From Megamerina dolium (taxonomy: Eukaryota > Arthropoda > Insecta > Diptera > Megamerinidae): a stretch of 64,000 bases of DNA. Below, in pieces: positions 47,344 to 58,700 of this stretch (positions are counted from its first letter, which is position 1; the number at the start of each line of letters is the position of its first letter). The stretch lies in NCBI GenBank assembly GCA_963854835.1, contig OY978526.1:43067140-43131139 (forward strand), given 5' to 3'. Position numbers and translations under genes: made by a program. The notes under the pieces are model-generated. The model saw only the letters and a program-made list of their open reading frames with translations, was not told where the DNA came from and ran no database searches.

Positions 47344-48561
47344 TTATACCCTGCATAAGTATATGCAAGGTATATTCATTTCGGTCAGATGTTTGTAACT
47401 ACTTCAAGGAACCTCCGGAGATATAGAAAAATATATATATTCGTGATCAGCGACGCTTAAAATTTCTATGTCCGTCCGTCTGTCTGCTACCTGGCTGGTT
47501 TGCACGATACCTTGAGCAAATATTACGCTATTTGAACGAAATTTGGCATAAGAGGGGGTTGATATTGGGCATGATCGATCGACAGCCACGCCCACATCAA
47601 ACATTCAGCAATTAACCTTGGAATTTTCAAAATCTTTAACTTGCTATAACTCACTGAATATATTATCTGGGACAAAAATATTTGGCACATAGAGTTACAT
47701 TATACTGCTACATAATCGTCCTAGAAATGGGCTCGCCACGCCTTCTTTTTATTGTAGCTCCCATACAAAGTGTCTGTACTTCTTTTAAATTGAAACAGCT
47801 ATAACTTCTACAATCTTCTGTCCAGAATAACCATAATTGACATTTAGATTAATATGGTAGTCGGAAATAATGTGGCATGATGCCAGCATGTCACGCCCAC
47901 TTTTTATTGGGGCTACCATACAAAGTTGCGGAAATTTTAAAAAAAATATTAACCGTCATAACTTGCAAACTATTCAGCGTAGAAAAACCAGATTGAGGAT
48001 ATGGATTAGTATTATAAGAGCAACTAGACTAACAGGAAATGAAGTCGCCACATCCACTGTTTATAGTAGCCCCCAACAAAATGATCGAATTTTTTTTAAA
48101 TTGAAATAGCTGTAACTTCTGCATCCTTCTGTCTAGAACAATCATAATTAATACTTAGGTTAATATAGTAGTCGGAAATAATCTGGGGAAAAAATCAACA
48201 TGCCACGCGCACTTTGTAATGGGGCTACCATACAAAAAATAATTTAAATCGCTATAACTTACGAACTATTCATGGATTAATAATGCAAAGATTATTAGAT
48301 CTACAAGAAAGAGGCAAGCCACACCCATTTTTTATATAGCTCTCATACTGAACCTCGGAATTAACTTAAAACCTCCTTTAAGTTATCCGCTTTAAAACGC
48401 TCATGACTTACAAAATACTTCGTCAAAGTCAACCATATTTCAGGTGTAGATTAGTATTATAGGCAAAAATTGTTCCTTTTCTTAATGTAGCTCCTATACA
48501 AAGTAGAGATATATCTACATGTACAGGGTAAAATTTCTTCGGCCCCAGCCGACTGTAAGGT
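47344..48561 (-). mobile_element. interspersed repeat with dimeric subunits (copy 2, inverted)
   Basis: This is the same family as 42316-43926 in the opposite orientation. It opens TTATACCCTGCATA at 47344 and shows ACCTCCGGAGATAT, GTCCGTCCGTCTGTCTG and CAAATTTCGTTCAA-type segments in reverse order. It ends with the complement of the GTCGGCTGGGGCCGA hairpin and CTTACAG near 48559. It is shorter than copy 1 (about 1.2 against 1.6 kb); I count roughly three subunit pairs instead of four, consistent with unequal loss or gain of a unit. Confidence 0.78.
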
Positions 48562-49956
48562 CATTTTTTTTTAATCTTGATGATTTTTTCCATCTCATGA
48601 TATTGTACATTGTTCAATACAATTTTGTTTTCTCTTCTGCACACATCCATTTATAATTAACTTAATTGGCCTCATTTTTATATGCAAATATTTATTAATA
48701 AATTCTTCTTGCTACCGTTTTTTGAGGCAATTTTAAAACACATTAAATGAAATGCTGTTCGTATGAGCATAGCATTATGCACTTGAGCATTTAAGTAACA
48801 GTTTAAAGTATTTTTGTGGAAAAATGTTAATACAATATTATATTACGAAAATGGTTATTGGCAAAAAATTCAGTTCATTTTCATACTGTCATGGTTTATT
48901 TAATACAACTCAATTTTGATAAAAATTTCATCTCAATCTACTTACATGGATTATGCAATGCATTGTACATACATATATATGTATATGTTGCTGAAACACA
49001 CACACACACACACACAAATGTGCAGACTCTTACTCACAAAATAAGAAGACAGACGAAGGAAGACAAGAGAAGAAAAACAGGAAATATAGATATGATATTT
49101 TGAATAAATGTATGAAATACCTACCGCAACGTAAACTCTGTATGGCACACATTCGTTCATTCGCCCACTTACATCAATTCATTTGGCCGCGTACATACGA
49201 GTACGCGCTCCTTCTGTTCATGATAGGATAAGGGTTTATTTCATATTTGGATGCACAGAGAGATGCAATGACGGTGACACGATGAAAAGAAATAAGTAGA
49301 GCAAGCAGAATGAAGAAAAAAATATGCTAATCTATTGAGAGATATACTATATATATATATATATTTGGCAAAGGCATGAACCACCAAACGAACGAATGAA
49401 CGGGTGAAAAAAAGTAAAGCAGGATATACTAAAGCGATATACGTATATGTGGCCGCAATGTGAAGTCAACAAAACAAACACAAACAAAAAGAAATATAAA
49501 TTTTTTCACTTTGAAGATCTGTTTGACTTGGCTGCTTGGTTGGTTGGTTGGATGGTTGGTTGGTTGGATGGTTGTTTGGTTGATTCGTTAGAGAAAGTAT
49601 GCACTCATACATAAAGAAATGAAAATCTCTCAATTTTTATTTTTATCACAAATTTTTTGTTGCCATTCGTTTTTTTAAGGTTAAAAATATTTGTATCGAA
49701 CGATATGAAAGAGTTGCCTTTGCATTTGCAGTAATACATTTTTGTCGTTTTTATTCCCCTCCATACATACGTCATATGCAAGTCGGTATTACGACAGGGA
49801 GGTTGGGTGAACTTTTGGAAAAGTGATCAATTATATTCCTTATGAAATACAAATTATGATAGAATAAATTCTCATTTTCTGGTTATGATTTTCTTGTACA
49901 ATATCATATCTGTGGCAAAAAGCAGTGGAGCTGAAATAGAATTGAGTTATATACAG
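48562..49956. other. gene-free spacer with simple repeats
   Basis: Contains (CA)n at 48996-49016, (TA)n near 49350-49364 and a (TTGG)-rich tract at 49527-49583. No gene is recognised. Confidence 0.5.
49527..49583. repeat. (TTGG)n-type imperfect tract
   Basis: Repeated TTGG and TTGGATGG units are seen over 57 bp, with GCTGC and GATTC interruptions at the edges. Confidence 0.85.
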
Positions 49957-50470
49957 TGTGATTCAAGATAGAAAACGTCAAATCTCTCCTGGTGAGACTA
50001 GGAACAACCCTTGGCTAATCCAGGCAGGCAGTCTTTCTTTATAGCTTGTGAAGTGAAAACATGAATTTCGAGTATTTCGAACAACGTTTTGAAGCAGTGT
50101 TATCGTTGCCCAAAGTAAGCATTGATGTGGATGCCAAAGTAATGAAAAAGTCGAAGTAATTTGACCAGCAATGGAAATGTGAAAAAAAATGTAAACGACC
50201 TTCCCAACATCAAGTCAAGCGCAACAACAATATCACGTCAAGATCAGCAGATTGTTCAGTTCTTCAAACAAAATCCAGGTATTTTCAGTATTTCGACGTA
50301 TCCGTAAATACGTGCATCGCAATCAAGAATACGAAGAAGAATATTGCAACATCAGTTAAGATATCGTTGCAAAAGCCTTCGTTGAGAGTTATTCACAAAA
50401 CCCATGCATGCGGCAACTGAAAATTTACTCCAGACTACAATCCAATTGAAAACATTTAATCCATCATCAA
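49957..50470 (+). pseudogene. degenerate Tc1-like transposon remnant
   Basis: A possible left terminus, TACAGTGTGATTCAAG, lies at about 49953-49968. The frame from ATG 50061 reads MNFEYFEQRFEAVLSLPK, and a shifted frame reads NNITSRQDQQIVQFFKQNP, then SQSRIRRRILQHQLRYR. These fit the N-terminal DNA-binding half of a Tc1-like transposase. A deletion then leads directly to PDYNPIEN (50429-50452), the equivalent of the SPDLNPIE motif that carries the last catalytic residue. The first two catalytic residues are gone, and there are several stops. The assignment is by motif order only; no right terminus was found. Confidence 0.6.
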
Positions 50471-51408
50471 GGTCTGCCGCTTTCATTCAACACCAATGGT
50501 GGACTTGTCCACCGGTCTAGGCCAAGTGAAAGTATACCCAACCGTTCAGTCCGAGTTAAACAGGGTATCTTTGATTCATTACTTCCCATGTATTTTCTAT
50601 CTACTATAAACATAGTGAATTTTCGCCATAAACGTCAAATGGAAGCTTATTGGCTTCGGACTGATATTGAACACTTTTGATATATGAAATAGTGAAACCA
50701 GTCTATTGACTTGCGAATGTCACTCACTGGAGAGTTTCGATCGAAAAGCACCAAATCTTAAATACCAATACCACATGTTCATTTGCCACAAGAAACTGGT
50801 GCCGACCGAACTCTCTAAAGTAGAGCCGATACCTCTTTATCCTCTATATTCTGTGATTTGACAACCATGAGCTTTGTACCCTTTGTACACATTTATAATG
50901 AAAACTTATTTGATAAAAAATTGAAATGAAAATATTTCATATTTCTATCAAATAATAAGTAAATTCCTAGCATTTTTACTTTTATAAATTACATACATGA
51001 ATGTAAACGAAATCAAAAATGCAATAATACAAATACAAAAAACAATCAAATATAAAAAAGCAAAAGCTAATATTTCCATATTTGAATACAACTGCACACA
51101 TAAACATCCGGCACATGGATATATATTGGAGTGTGTTCAAAAACAATTTTTTAAAATTTCAAATTGTAGTACAGCCTGAAAAGTTTCTCTAGCAAAGAAA
51201 GCGCTTAATTGGAACCCTTTTCAAAAAAATCGATTAAAAGTACTAAAATCTGATCGTCCTTCATATAATCGTGAAGTAATGTGAAAAGTTGAGGTGGGCA
51301 GGACAAGAACCAGATCACTCAGTTAAAATAGAAAACAAAGTAGAAGGACAGGAGAGAGAATAAGAAGAACAGAAAGAAGCGTAGAGTAGAGATTATTACT
51401 TTACTGAG
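50471..51408. other. gene-free spacer
   Basis: Nothing is recognised beyond the trailing edge of the Tc1-like remnant. The sequence is AT-rich from 50870 onward. Confidence 0.45.
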
Positions 51409-51660
51409 CTGTGTTCAGGCTCAAAGCATCTCCTCTCAACAGTCTCAATCGTGTTCGTGCAAAGGCTGGGCAGTGACAGCTCTGTAGTGTCCATATCCTC
51501 TAAATAAGACTGGCACGTCGAATCGGTGATGACACTTATATGGCCATATGATGTCCATAAGTGCTGTGCCCTGTTATGACCCCAATCAGCATCCTGAGGT
51601 CCTTCCTACTTCCTACAAAGCCTTTGGCAGCCCTGCATGTCTCTGAGCTGGACCATCAAG
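51409..51660 (-). pseudogene. C-terminal remnant of a Jockey-superfamily LINE ORF2
   Basis: The minus strand from about 51612 reads RKDLRMLIGVITGHSTYGHH. A shifted frame then gives DSTCQSYLEDMDTTE, and another CHCPAFARTRLRLL. This order (GHC..H, Cys-x2-x-Glu, T-E-H-x-L-C-x-C-P) is the conserved tail of ORF2 in many arthropod non-LTR retrotransposons, following the reverse transcriptase/RNase H region. Stops and at least one frameshift interrupt it. The segment is GC-richer than its surroundings. No reverse transcriptase core is nearby, so it is an isolated old fragment. Confidence 0.65.
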
Positions 51661-52926
51661 TCGTGTGGATCATGCCCACAGAGCCTTTATCCATCGTTGA
51701 AGTATAGGATCGTACTTTCTTAGTTCGATATGTATTTGGTAGTAATAATTTACTTGCATACAGAAAGTATTTGTGAATTTGGTGAAATTTGTACTCCAAT
51801 TTCAATATAGGATATAGGTTAAGCATTGTTATCTCGAACCACCCTATTATACATATATTGCATCCCGCCATTTGCATGCTTTAACAGAAATACACATACA
51901 TATTCAGCAGGGTTTATATGCATGAACATATGTATAAATACAATATAATAATGGTAGTACTACGTAGTGCATGACATTGATGTTAATGGAAGTTGGCAAA
52001 GACAAGAAAATAAAAGCGGAAAAACATAAATATGTATCCGATGAAAAATATCAAATGCATTTTGTGTATTTGTGTCAATTTGGATTTATATTGTTGACAC
52101 TAAAATGTTTTAGTTTTGCTGTAGTTACATTGTGTGTATTTATTTTTAAGTAATTCTGAATTGTATACAATTGACAGGATATATTTGATACATTTGCAGA
52201 GAGTGATGATTACGTGAGGCGAAGAGATCAAATTCTTTTTCAAAATATGCATTTATTCGTTTACGAATGCACTTGAGTTGGTTTATTTTTGAAATGATTT
52301 TCCCATTTGTACAAATTCATAGCTACATTTTCGATGACAAAACTACCAGTTCTAGGGAAATTTTAAATATATGTAGTAACACAGATGTTCAAATGTACTA
52401 TTTACATATATTTTAGCATTTTAAATAGATTTTCAATATTTGAGATAAATAAATTAATCAATTATTTACACATTTGTTGTTTGTTTGTTTTCTGCTAAAG
52501 CTAGAAATTTAAAAAAAAAATATATCAACTTTTAGTAGATAAATGCTGAATTCAATTCGATAAAATTCAATTTCATAAAAGCGAATATGCACATTGATAT
52601 GATAACATAGGACGACCAAACGAAATGGTAGCTTAATTCACAGTAAGCTACCATTTTGATTGCATCTAAACTAAGGAGTCATGGATCCTTTAAGTGGTAT
52701 TCTTTCAGTTTGATTTAATGAGTAAATGCATAATAATTTAAATGAATTTAAAGCTATTATGATCAAACTCTTTGCTGTTCATCATGTTTCCATTTTTCAA
52801 TTTAACCATGATATGGGGCACCAGTAGAATTTTTGTAACAGAGCAGATAGGGCAACGTCATCTTACATAAATACCTTGGTTGCCTGTAGTAATCTAGTTA
52901 GCCGTCTGGAATCAGCAGAAAAACCA
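51661..52926. other. gene-free spacer
   Basis: AT-rich spacer. Apart from a 13-bp inverted repeat at 52623-52656 nothing is identifiable. Confidence 0.5.
52623..52656. repeat. perfect 13-bp inverted repeat, 8-nt loop
   Basis: AAATGGTAGCTTA (52623-52635) is mirrored exactly at 52644-52656. There is no T-run or other terminator-like context. It could be the relic of a small palindromic element. Confidence 0.8.
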
Positions 52927-53930
52927 TACTTACTTACTTATGTGGCCATAACAACTGAATATCGATTTAGGCCGAATATAACATGCTTCGCCAGCCATCT
53001 CCGTTCTTCGATAGCTGTCGCCAGTTAGAAATTCCAAGCGCCGTCAGGTTCTCCAGTACTTGGTCTTTCCACCGAAGGTTAGGTCTTCCTCTTCTGCGTC
53101 GTCCTCCAGCGGGTTCCGTATATAACACCTTCTTAGCTGAAGCGTGTTCTTCCATTCGCTCTACATGATCTAGCCAGCGCTGCCGCTGGATTTTGATGCA
53201 CTTTACTATGTCAATATCGGCATACAGCTCGTACAGCTCATGGTCGTACCTTATTCGGTACTCGCCACCAACGCAAATAGGTCCAAAGATCTTGCGTAGG
53301 ACTTTTCTCTCGAAAACTCCAAGCATTCGCTCATCCGAGGTGGAAATTGTCCATGCTTCAGCGCCATATGTTAGGACAGGCATGATGAGAGACTTGTAGA
53401 GTGTAGATTTCGTTCTTCGAGAAAGAACTCGACTTCTCAATTGCTTACTTAGCCCAAAGTAGCACCTGTTTGCAAGAGTTATCCTACGCATGATCTCCTG
53501 GCTGACGTCATTACTGCTGCTAATGCTAATTCCAAGATAGACTAAGTCCCTTACTACTTCAAAAGTGTAGTTGTCAACAGTGGCGTGGTGTCCAAGACTC
53601 CGGGACTCTTTGTTTGTTGACACTAGATACTTCGTCTTGCCCTCGTTCACCGTAAGACCCATCTTTCTAACTCTGAGAATGCTGCACTGACTGCTCGCGT
53701 GTTCATGCCGATTATGTCAATATCATCGGCATACGCTAACAGCATGACACTTTTGTTGAAGATAGTGCCATTATGTCGTAGATCAGCAGCTCGTATTATT
53801 TTCTCCATAATAAGATTGAAGAAGTCGCACGATAACGAGGAGAGAGGACCTTGCATGCGATACTCAGGAGACTTATTCCACGGTAGTTGGCGCAAATTGT
53901 GGAGTCTCTTTTTATAATAAAAAACCATAT
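52927..53930 (-). mobile_element. 5'-truncated RTE-type LINE with short tandem tail
   Basis: On the minus strand the element enters coding sequence near the reverse transcriptase core and runs to the end of the ORF at 52967. About 40 bp of 3' sequence follows, ending ...CCACATAAGTAAGTAAGTA (complement of about 52927-52944). A 5' truncation and a short tandem-repeat tail instead of poly(A) are typical of RTE-clade insertions. The whole segment is clearly GC-richer than its surroundings, so it is a comparatively recent arrival. Confidence 0.8.
52967..53928 (-). pseudogene. reverse transcriptase C-terminal half (RTE-like), frameshifted
   Basis: The first piece (53928-53647) contains LSCDFFNLIMEKIIRAADL and the catalytic box LLAYADDIDIIG, reverse transcriptase motif C with its two Asp. 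It ends in a stop after a small deletion near 53655-53670. The second piece (53662-52967, 231 codons, MGLTVNEGKTKYLVS) carries the rest: YLGISIS, ANRCYFGLSKQLRSR, LSRRTKSTLYKSLI, PVLTYGAEAWT, KIQRQRWLDHVERM and a basic GRRRRGRPNLRW tail near the C-terminus. The endonuclease and the N-terminal reverse transcriptase motifs are missing, so the copy is dead. Similar sequences are annotated in Lepidoptera as RTE endonuclease-reverse transcriptases (recall). Confidence 0.88.
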
Positions 53931-54680
53931 CCTGCCATATATTGCTCTCTTATAGCATATGTACCCTATTTAAATTATTCTACAAATTGTTATTTAATTC
54001 CAGCCAAAAATGCTTTATTCATTCACATGAGAACGTTCAACTCATCGTTGGATTACTTCCTTCACAAAATTTTGGTTTTTTGCCTTTGTACCGGAGTCTG
54101 ATGAATATGCTTGCCAATCTCGGGCTAGTCTGGATGTTGTCCAATAGTAAATATAGAAAAATGCCTTCCGAAAACCATGCTTCATGCTCCAACTTTAATT
54201 TTGATCATGGATACTACAGTGAATTCTCACGTCCGTCGGATCACGGATACAGATGCAGCAAATGTGGCTTATAAGTGCCACATTATTTTTTTATGTTATC
54301 ATTAACAGAATCTTATACATTCTAGTAAAAGTAGTAATCTAATTTGGGTCAAATTTAAATCCATGCAATAACTTAACTACACTGATTTGACTGCCTTACA
54401 TGGGAAAACAAACTCTAACTGCAATCACCAAACCGATTTATTCTGGCTGTGGACATATTGAGAATATGATAATAAACTAGAATTAATGCTACCGTAAATG
54501 GTATGTGTATAGAAATATGAAATTATTAAATGCTTCAGAAGATGTGTCAAATTTGCATATTTCCAGACAAAGTAACTAAAACAAAACTGACAAAAAAAAA
54601 AAAACAAAGTTCTATGGAATTATAGTTGTGAATAGTAATGGCATACAATGAAACCATATTTAAGCTTTTAAGCCACTTTT

Positions 54681-54754
<74 letters not shown>

Positions 54755-56099
54755 TATATACACACAGTAATATGGTAGCAATGTAGCTTTTTGGTGGTAT
54801 TTTTTATGCTATTGTTTACAATGCCATTATTAACATACGTTAACTGACTGTGGTTTTGTGATTAAAACAAACTTTTTACATTTTAAATCTGACCACTTGA
54901 ACGTAAAAACAAGCATAAACACACACATCGGTACGTGTATACGTAATGTGATGTAATAAATACAAAGAGTAAAAAGAAGAAGAAACAACTAAAAAGAACA
55001 AGAAGGAAAATAATGACATGTAAACGCACTTTAACAAACACATACGCATATTTACTTAAACATATGAATATTCATATATTTATACAAAATTGTAAATATA
55101 TATGTATCGTATGTATGTACTTGTATGTAATACTTGAAATGTTGCTGACCCACTTTTTTTTCATAAGAAGAAAAAAAAAACAAAAACACTTTTATGAATT
55201 GGTTATATACCCTTTGTAAGTGTTGTCGAATTGAGTGCGTGTATGTGCAAAACAACTCATACATATACACGCAGAAAAACATCAAGCTTAAATTGTTTAT
55301 TACGCAAATGAGAGAAAATATAGCAACAACAGCTGTTTTGTAGCACACAAACAAATAAAAAATTTGATGAAAGCAGAAACAGAATAATATGAGTATACAC
55401 ATACGCGCGTGTCATGCTGACGTTATATACATTTGTTGTGAGGAGCAAAGGATTTGTATTCATATTCAGTTAACAATAAAAACAACAACTCGTATAAGTA
55501 TGCAGAGGTAGAGTGTTGTATCATAATACCAGAGTGGCTATGAAAAAGGATAATACATTAAATTCAAATATAATTTAAACGAATGGCAACATATTCACTT
55601 TATTGTACAATACTAAGTAATGTGTCAGCAGTCGCAGCTACAACGACAACAATAACAACAATTGATTTTTTCGTGCTTGAGCATTTCTCTTTGTGAACTT
55701 TTTGTGGTTTTTTTTTTTTTTTTGCATTTTGTATTGGCTTCGATACGTCCCTCGTTCAAGTAATAATATTTCTCGTTATATTGTTATAAAATTCATTGTT
55801 GTGAGTGTTGTTGTTGCTGTGTTTACAGATAGTACATAAATATCATTCTCATCATCGGCGTATATGTACATTAGTCTGAGTCGTCAAAATTAGCGGTCCA
55901 ACTTATTTCAAATTTATTGAAATATCATTATAATTAAATTGAATCGAAGCGAACGACTCAGTTTGTTCCAAATGCACACTTTCTTTCTCAGCACTATCAG
56001 AACTATCAAACTATAACTATAACTAACTATATAAAGTGATATAAAAAGAAATCCATTGAAATCCATTGAAACCTTGGACAGACAGGAACAGGTAGCACT
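53931..56099. other. gene-free spacer with a long (TA)n tract
   Basis: A 110-codon frame at 53942-54274 ends GYRCSKCGL after plausible protein-like sequence, but I cannot assign it. The rest is AT-rich low complexity, including (TA)n at 54684-54750 and T-runs near 55711-55723. Confidence 0.45.
54684..54750. repeat. (TA)n microsatellite, 67 bp
   Basis: About 33 uninterrupted TA units make this the longest simple repeat in the window. Perfect TA runs of this length are self-complementary and prone to cruciform formation and length change. Confidence 0.95.
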
Positions 56100-56859
56100 G
56101 TCTTGCTTCAAGAACTTCTGGTGAGTCACTATCGAAGTGTGTGGCCTGGCGTTGTCCTGATGGAACACAATTCCTCTCCTATTGGTCAAAGCTGGCCGCT
56201 TCTGGGCGATTGCTTGATTCAGACAGATCCCATTGTTGACACTACAGGACCGAATTAAGAGTTTCGCTGTAGGGGAGCAGCTCATAGCAGATGACTCCCA
56301 GCCAATCCCACCAAACACATAGCAAAACCTTCCTGACAGTCAATCTTGGCTTGGCCACCGTTTGCGTCGCCTCACCGCGATTCCACCACGGCCGTTTTCG
56401 GTTGACGTTGTCGTAAGTGACCCAGTTTTTATCATGAGTAACCATCCGCTTCAGAAATGGATCGATTTTGTTGCGATTCAGCAGCCAATCGCAGATAGAA
56501 ATTCGGTGGCTTTTTTGCGTTAGTTCGTGTGGCACCCATACATCGATCTTCTTTTTGCATCCAGCCTTATTTAAATGGTTCCAAACGGTTTCTTGTGCAA
56601 GGTTTAGCTCCTGGGCAACAGACTCGACGGCAGACTCTACGATTTCTATTATTTTATCGATAATTTCGATAATTGGCCTTGCATCTTTGACATTAAAATT
56701 ACCGGAACGGCATCAATGAAACCAAAATTGCACGTGATTGGCTGTTACAATATCAGGACCATAAACATTATTCACATTTTCAGCCGTCTGGCTTGCGTTT
56801 TCGCCTTTATCGAAGATAAACTGTAAAATATGGCGTATTTTCTCTTTACTGGTGTCCAT
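56100..56859 (-). pseudogene. mellifera-type mariner transposase with stops, a frameshift and a lost C-terminus
   Basis: The start ATG at 56859-56857 reads MDTSKEKIRHILQF and KGENASQTAENVNNVYG. An in-frame TGA at 56715-56713 follows QFWFH. The same frame then continues CRSGNFNVKDARPII, HLNKAG, WVPHELTQK, DPFLKRMVTHDKNWVTYDN (first catalytic Asp) and KVLLCVWWDW. It ends at a TAG (56242) in place of the usual Tyr codon after LNSVL. A one-base insertion follows, and a third frame reads NQAIAQKRPALTNRRGIVFHQDNARPHTS (second catalytic Asp). After about 56105 the family sequence is lost, so the third Asp and the C-terminus are absent. Confidence 0.9.
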
Positions 56860-57019
56860 CTTTGACGCGTGCTCAAACAATACTGAGTCAAGCAATCACA
56901 AAACTGCCTGAAAAGTTTATTTCGTACGAAATCCTATCTTCCTAATGTCGTCTAGCGTAATCCCATCGCACTTATACAACGCCATCGATTGGAAAATTAA
57001 TTTCTGTTTAATACACCTT
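56100..57019 (-). mobile_element. mellifera-type mariner, 3'-truncated copy
   Basis: The 5' end on the minus strand (AAGGTGTATTAAACAG, complement of about 57004-57019) matches the end of the copy at 29.5 kb. The untranslated leader is also similar between the two. The transposase is readable to just past the second catalytic Asp. Sequence similarity stops at about 56100, and no right-hand terminus is visible. TA lies next to the 5' end (57019-57020 region). Confidence 0.8.
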
Positions 57020-58420
57020 ACATATTCACTAGATATTTCAAACCTAGTGAGGATAACATTTGTTCGTTCTTTATATTTGTGCCAAATTTAAATGACCTTT
57101 CAAGTGTGATATTTCTATGATATTGCTGATTTGGTCAATTAGAAGTTGCATTTTCTGGCCTCTTACTTTTCTTCAAGGTGGGTGCATTCTGGGTTTCATT
57201 TCATTAAGATTTTGACCCTTTGAACATCAAATCGAACAAAAAACCATCGTTTTTTCGACCCGCTTCAATATACAGTTGTTATATTTTATGCGCATATTTG
57301 GTTTTTACTTAATTTAAATTGCATTTGCTATATCCTTTTTTTGCTATTGTTGATGCTCTTCTCTTCTTCAACGGCATATTTTATGTCAGCTTCAGATCGG
57401 TTACTATTGCTCCACGACAACAGTTCTACCACTTCATCTTATTCACATTCGTTTCCATACATTTACTTGGGTTTACCAATGCTGTTGTTGTTGTTTTTGT
57501 CTGAAGTCTATAATTAAATTTAGCTAAAAACTTTGTAAACAGGCATTACTGATGTCGTTGTTGTTATTAAATTTTGCCTTAAATTAGCTTCAAATGAAAA
57601 ATATCCCTTTTCATCGTGTACCCACATTAGCACAAGTATGAAATCACACACATATACATATGTGTGTGTATTTGCTAACACACCACCTCTTTCAAAGCTT
57701 CCACATAGAAACATACCAATAAGTATAAACACGTATTTGTTGAGACTCAACTCAAGTTGACATGTTTTGAAATACACAGAAATGAAAGGGTATAAGTGGA
57801 GATGTGTGAGTATTGTGAAAACATAAATGAAATTAGATTGGAGGTTTTGAGTACGATCCTTGTATGTCAGTTTTTGGGTTCTATGACTTTCATTACTGAA
57901 GCATACCCCAGTAAATAATATGAGTCTATTTGGATCCTCACAATTCTTCAAATATTAAAATACTGTTCCAATCAGAACTGAAATTATAAGACAGTGATGT
58001 CGGAATAACGGTTTCTAATTTTTGAATTTTTGTGAAGTGAGGAAATGTCCCTGTATGTATGCAATTCACAATTTCGTGTATATCTTTCGTTCAAATACTG
58101 GATTTTTGAAATTACTATTGCGAATTAAGGTTTTACGATAAAATTCACTTATTCATTCAAATATTAGACAGTACAATAGTACTTATGAGAATTTTAAGTT
58201 TTATGGTTTTCTTCCATCTATCAGTGACCAATACTTTGAGGCTGGATTTGTTGTAACTAACTAAATGAAAACTGACTATATAGTAGAAGTATATGTTATA
58301 ATTTTTTCGCTTCATAACAAGTAACTTCAATGAAGCTTATACACCCAATAATGCTCATTTTCAAACATACTAGCACGTTGATAAAATTTATTTTTTCTGT
58401 GGAGCTTCTGTCGTCTAACG
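57020..58420. other. gene-free spacer
   Basis: No gene is recognised. A 143-codon frame on the minus strand (57520-57951) has no domain and crosses CACACATATACATATG repeats, so I do not call it. Confidence 0.5.
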
Positions 58421-58700
58421 TTATATTCATGTGTACGCAAAAGGTAGGCGTGGTTTTTATCCGATTTTGTCCATTCAACAACACATCTGTTCACAAATTT
58501 TCAGCTCAAATCGTACAATAATTATGACAGTCCTCATGTAAGCAGATAGACAGATAGGCCCGTAGACACACAGACTGATAGAAAGACATACCCTAAATCA
58601 ACTAATAACGTGATTCTGATCAATAATATGTGTAATATCATATATATCGCATGTCATCTGTTACAAATGCAAGCACAAACTCCATAAACATTTGTCTTTT
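58421..58700 (+). repeat. degenerate copy of a GGCGTGG / ACAGACAGA-type intergenic repeat
   Basis: The order AGGTAGGCGTGGTTTTTATCC, TTTTCAGCTCAAATCGT, AGATAGACAGATAGGCCCGTAG, CGTGATTCTGATCA, ATATCGC and CACAAACTCC echoes the right part of the repeats at 42.3 and 47.3 kb (GGGCGTGGC, then GACAGACGGACGG, CGCTGATCACGA and GACACAAACTTC). It seems a related but distinct and eroded family member. No termini can be fixed. Confidence 0.5.

Noticed and set aside
54684..54750. Regular repeats that might suggest an array such as CRISPR
   Set aside because: Pure dinucleotide microsatellite without spacers, in a eukaryotic window.
57520..57951. 143-codon open frame on the minus strand
   Set aside because: Low-complexity composition, crosses CACACATATACATATG repeats, no domain or conserved motif seen.
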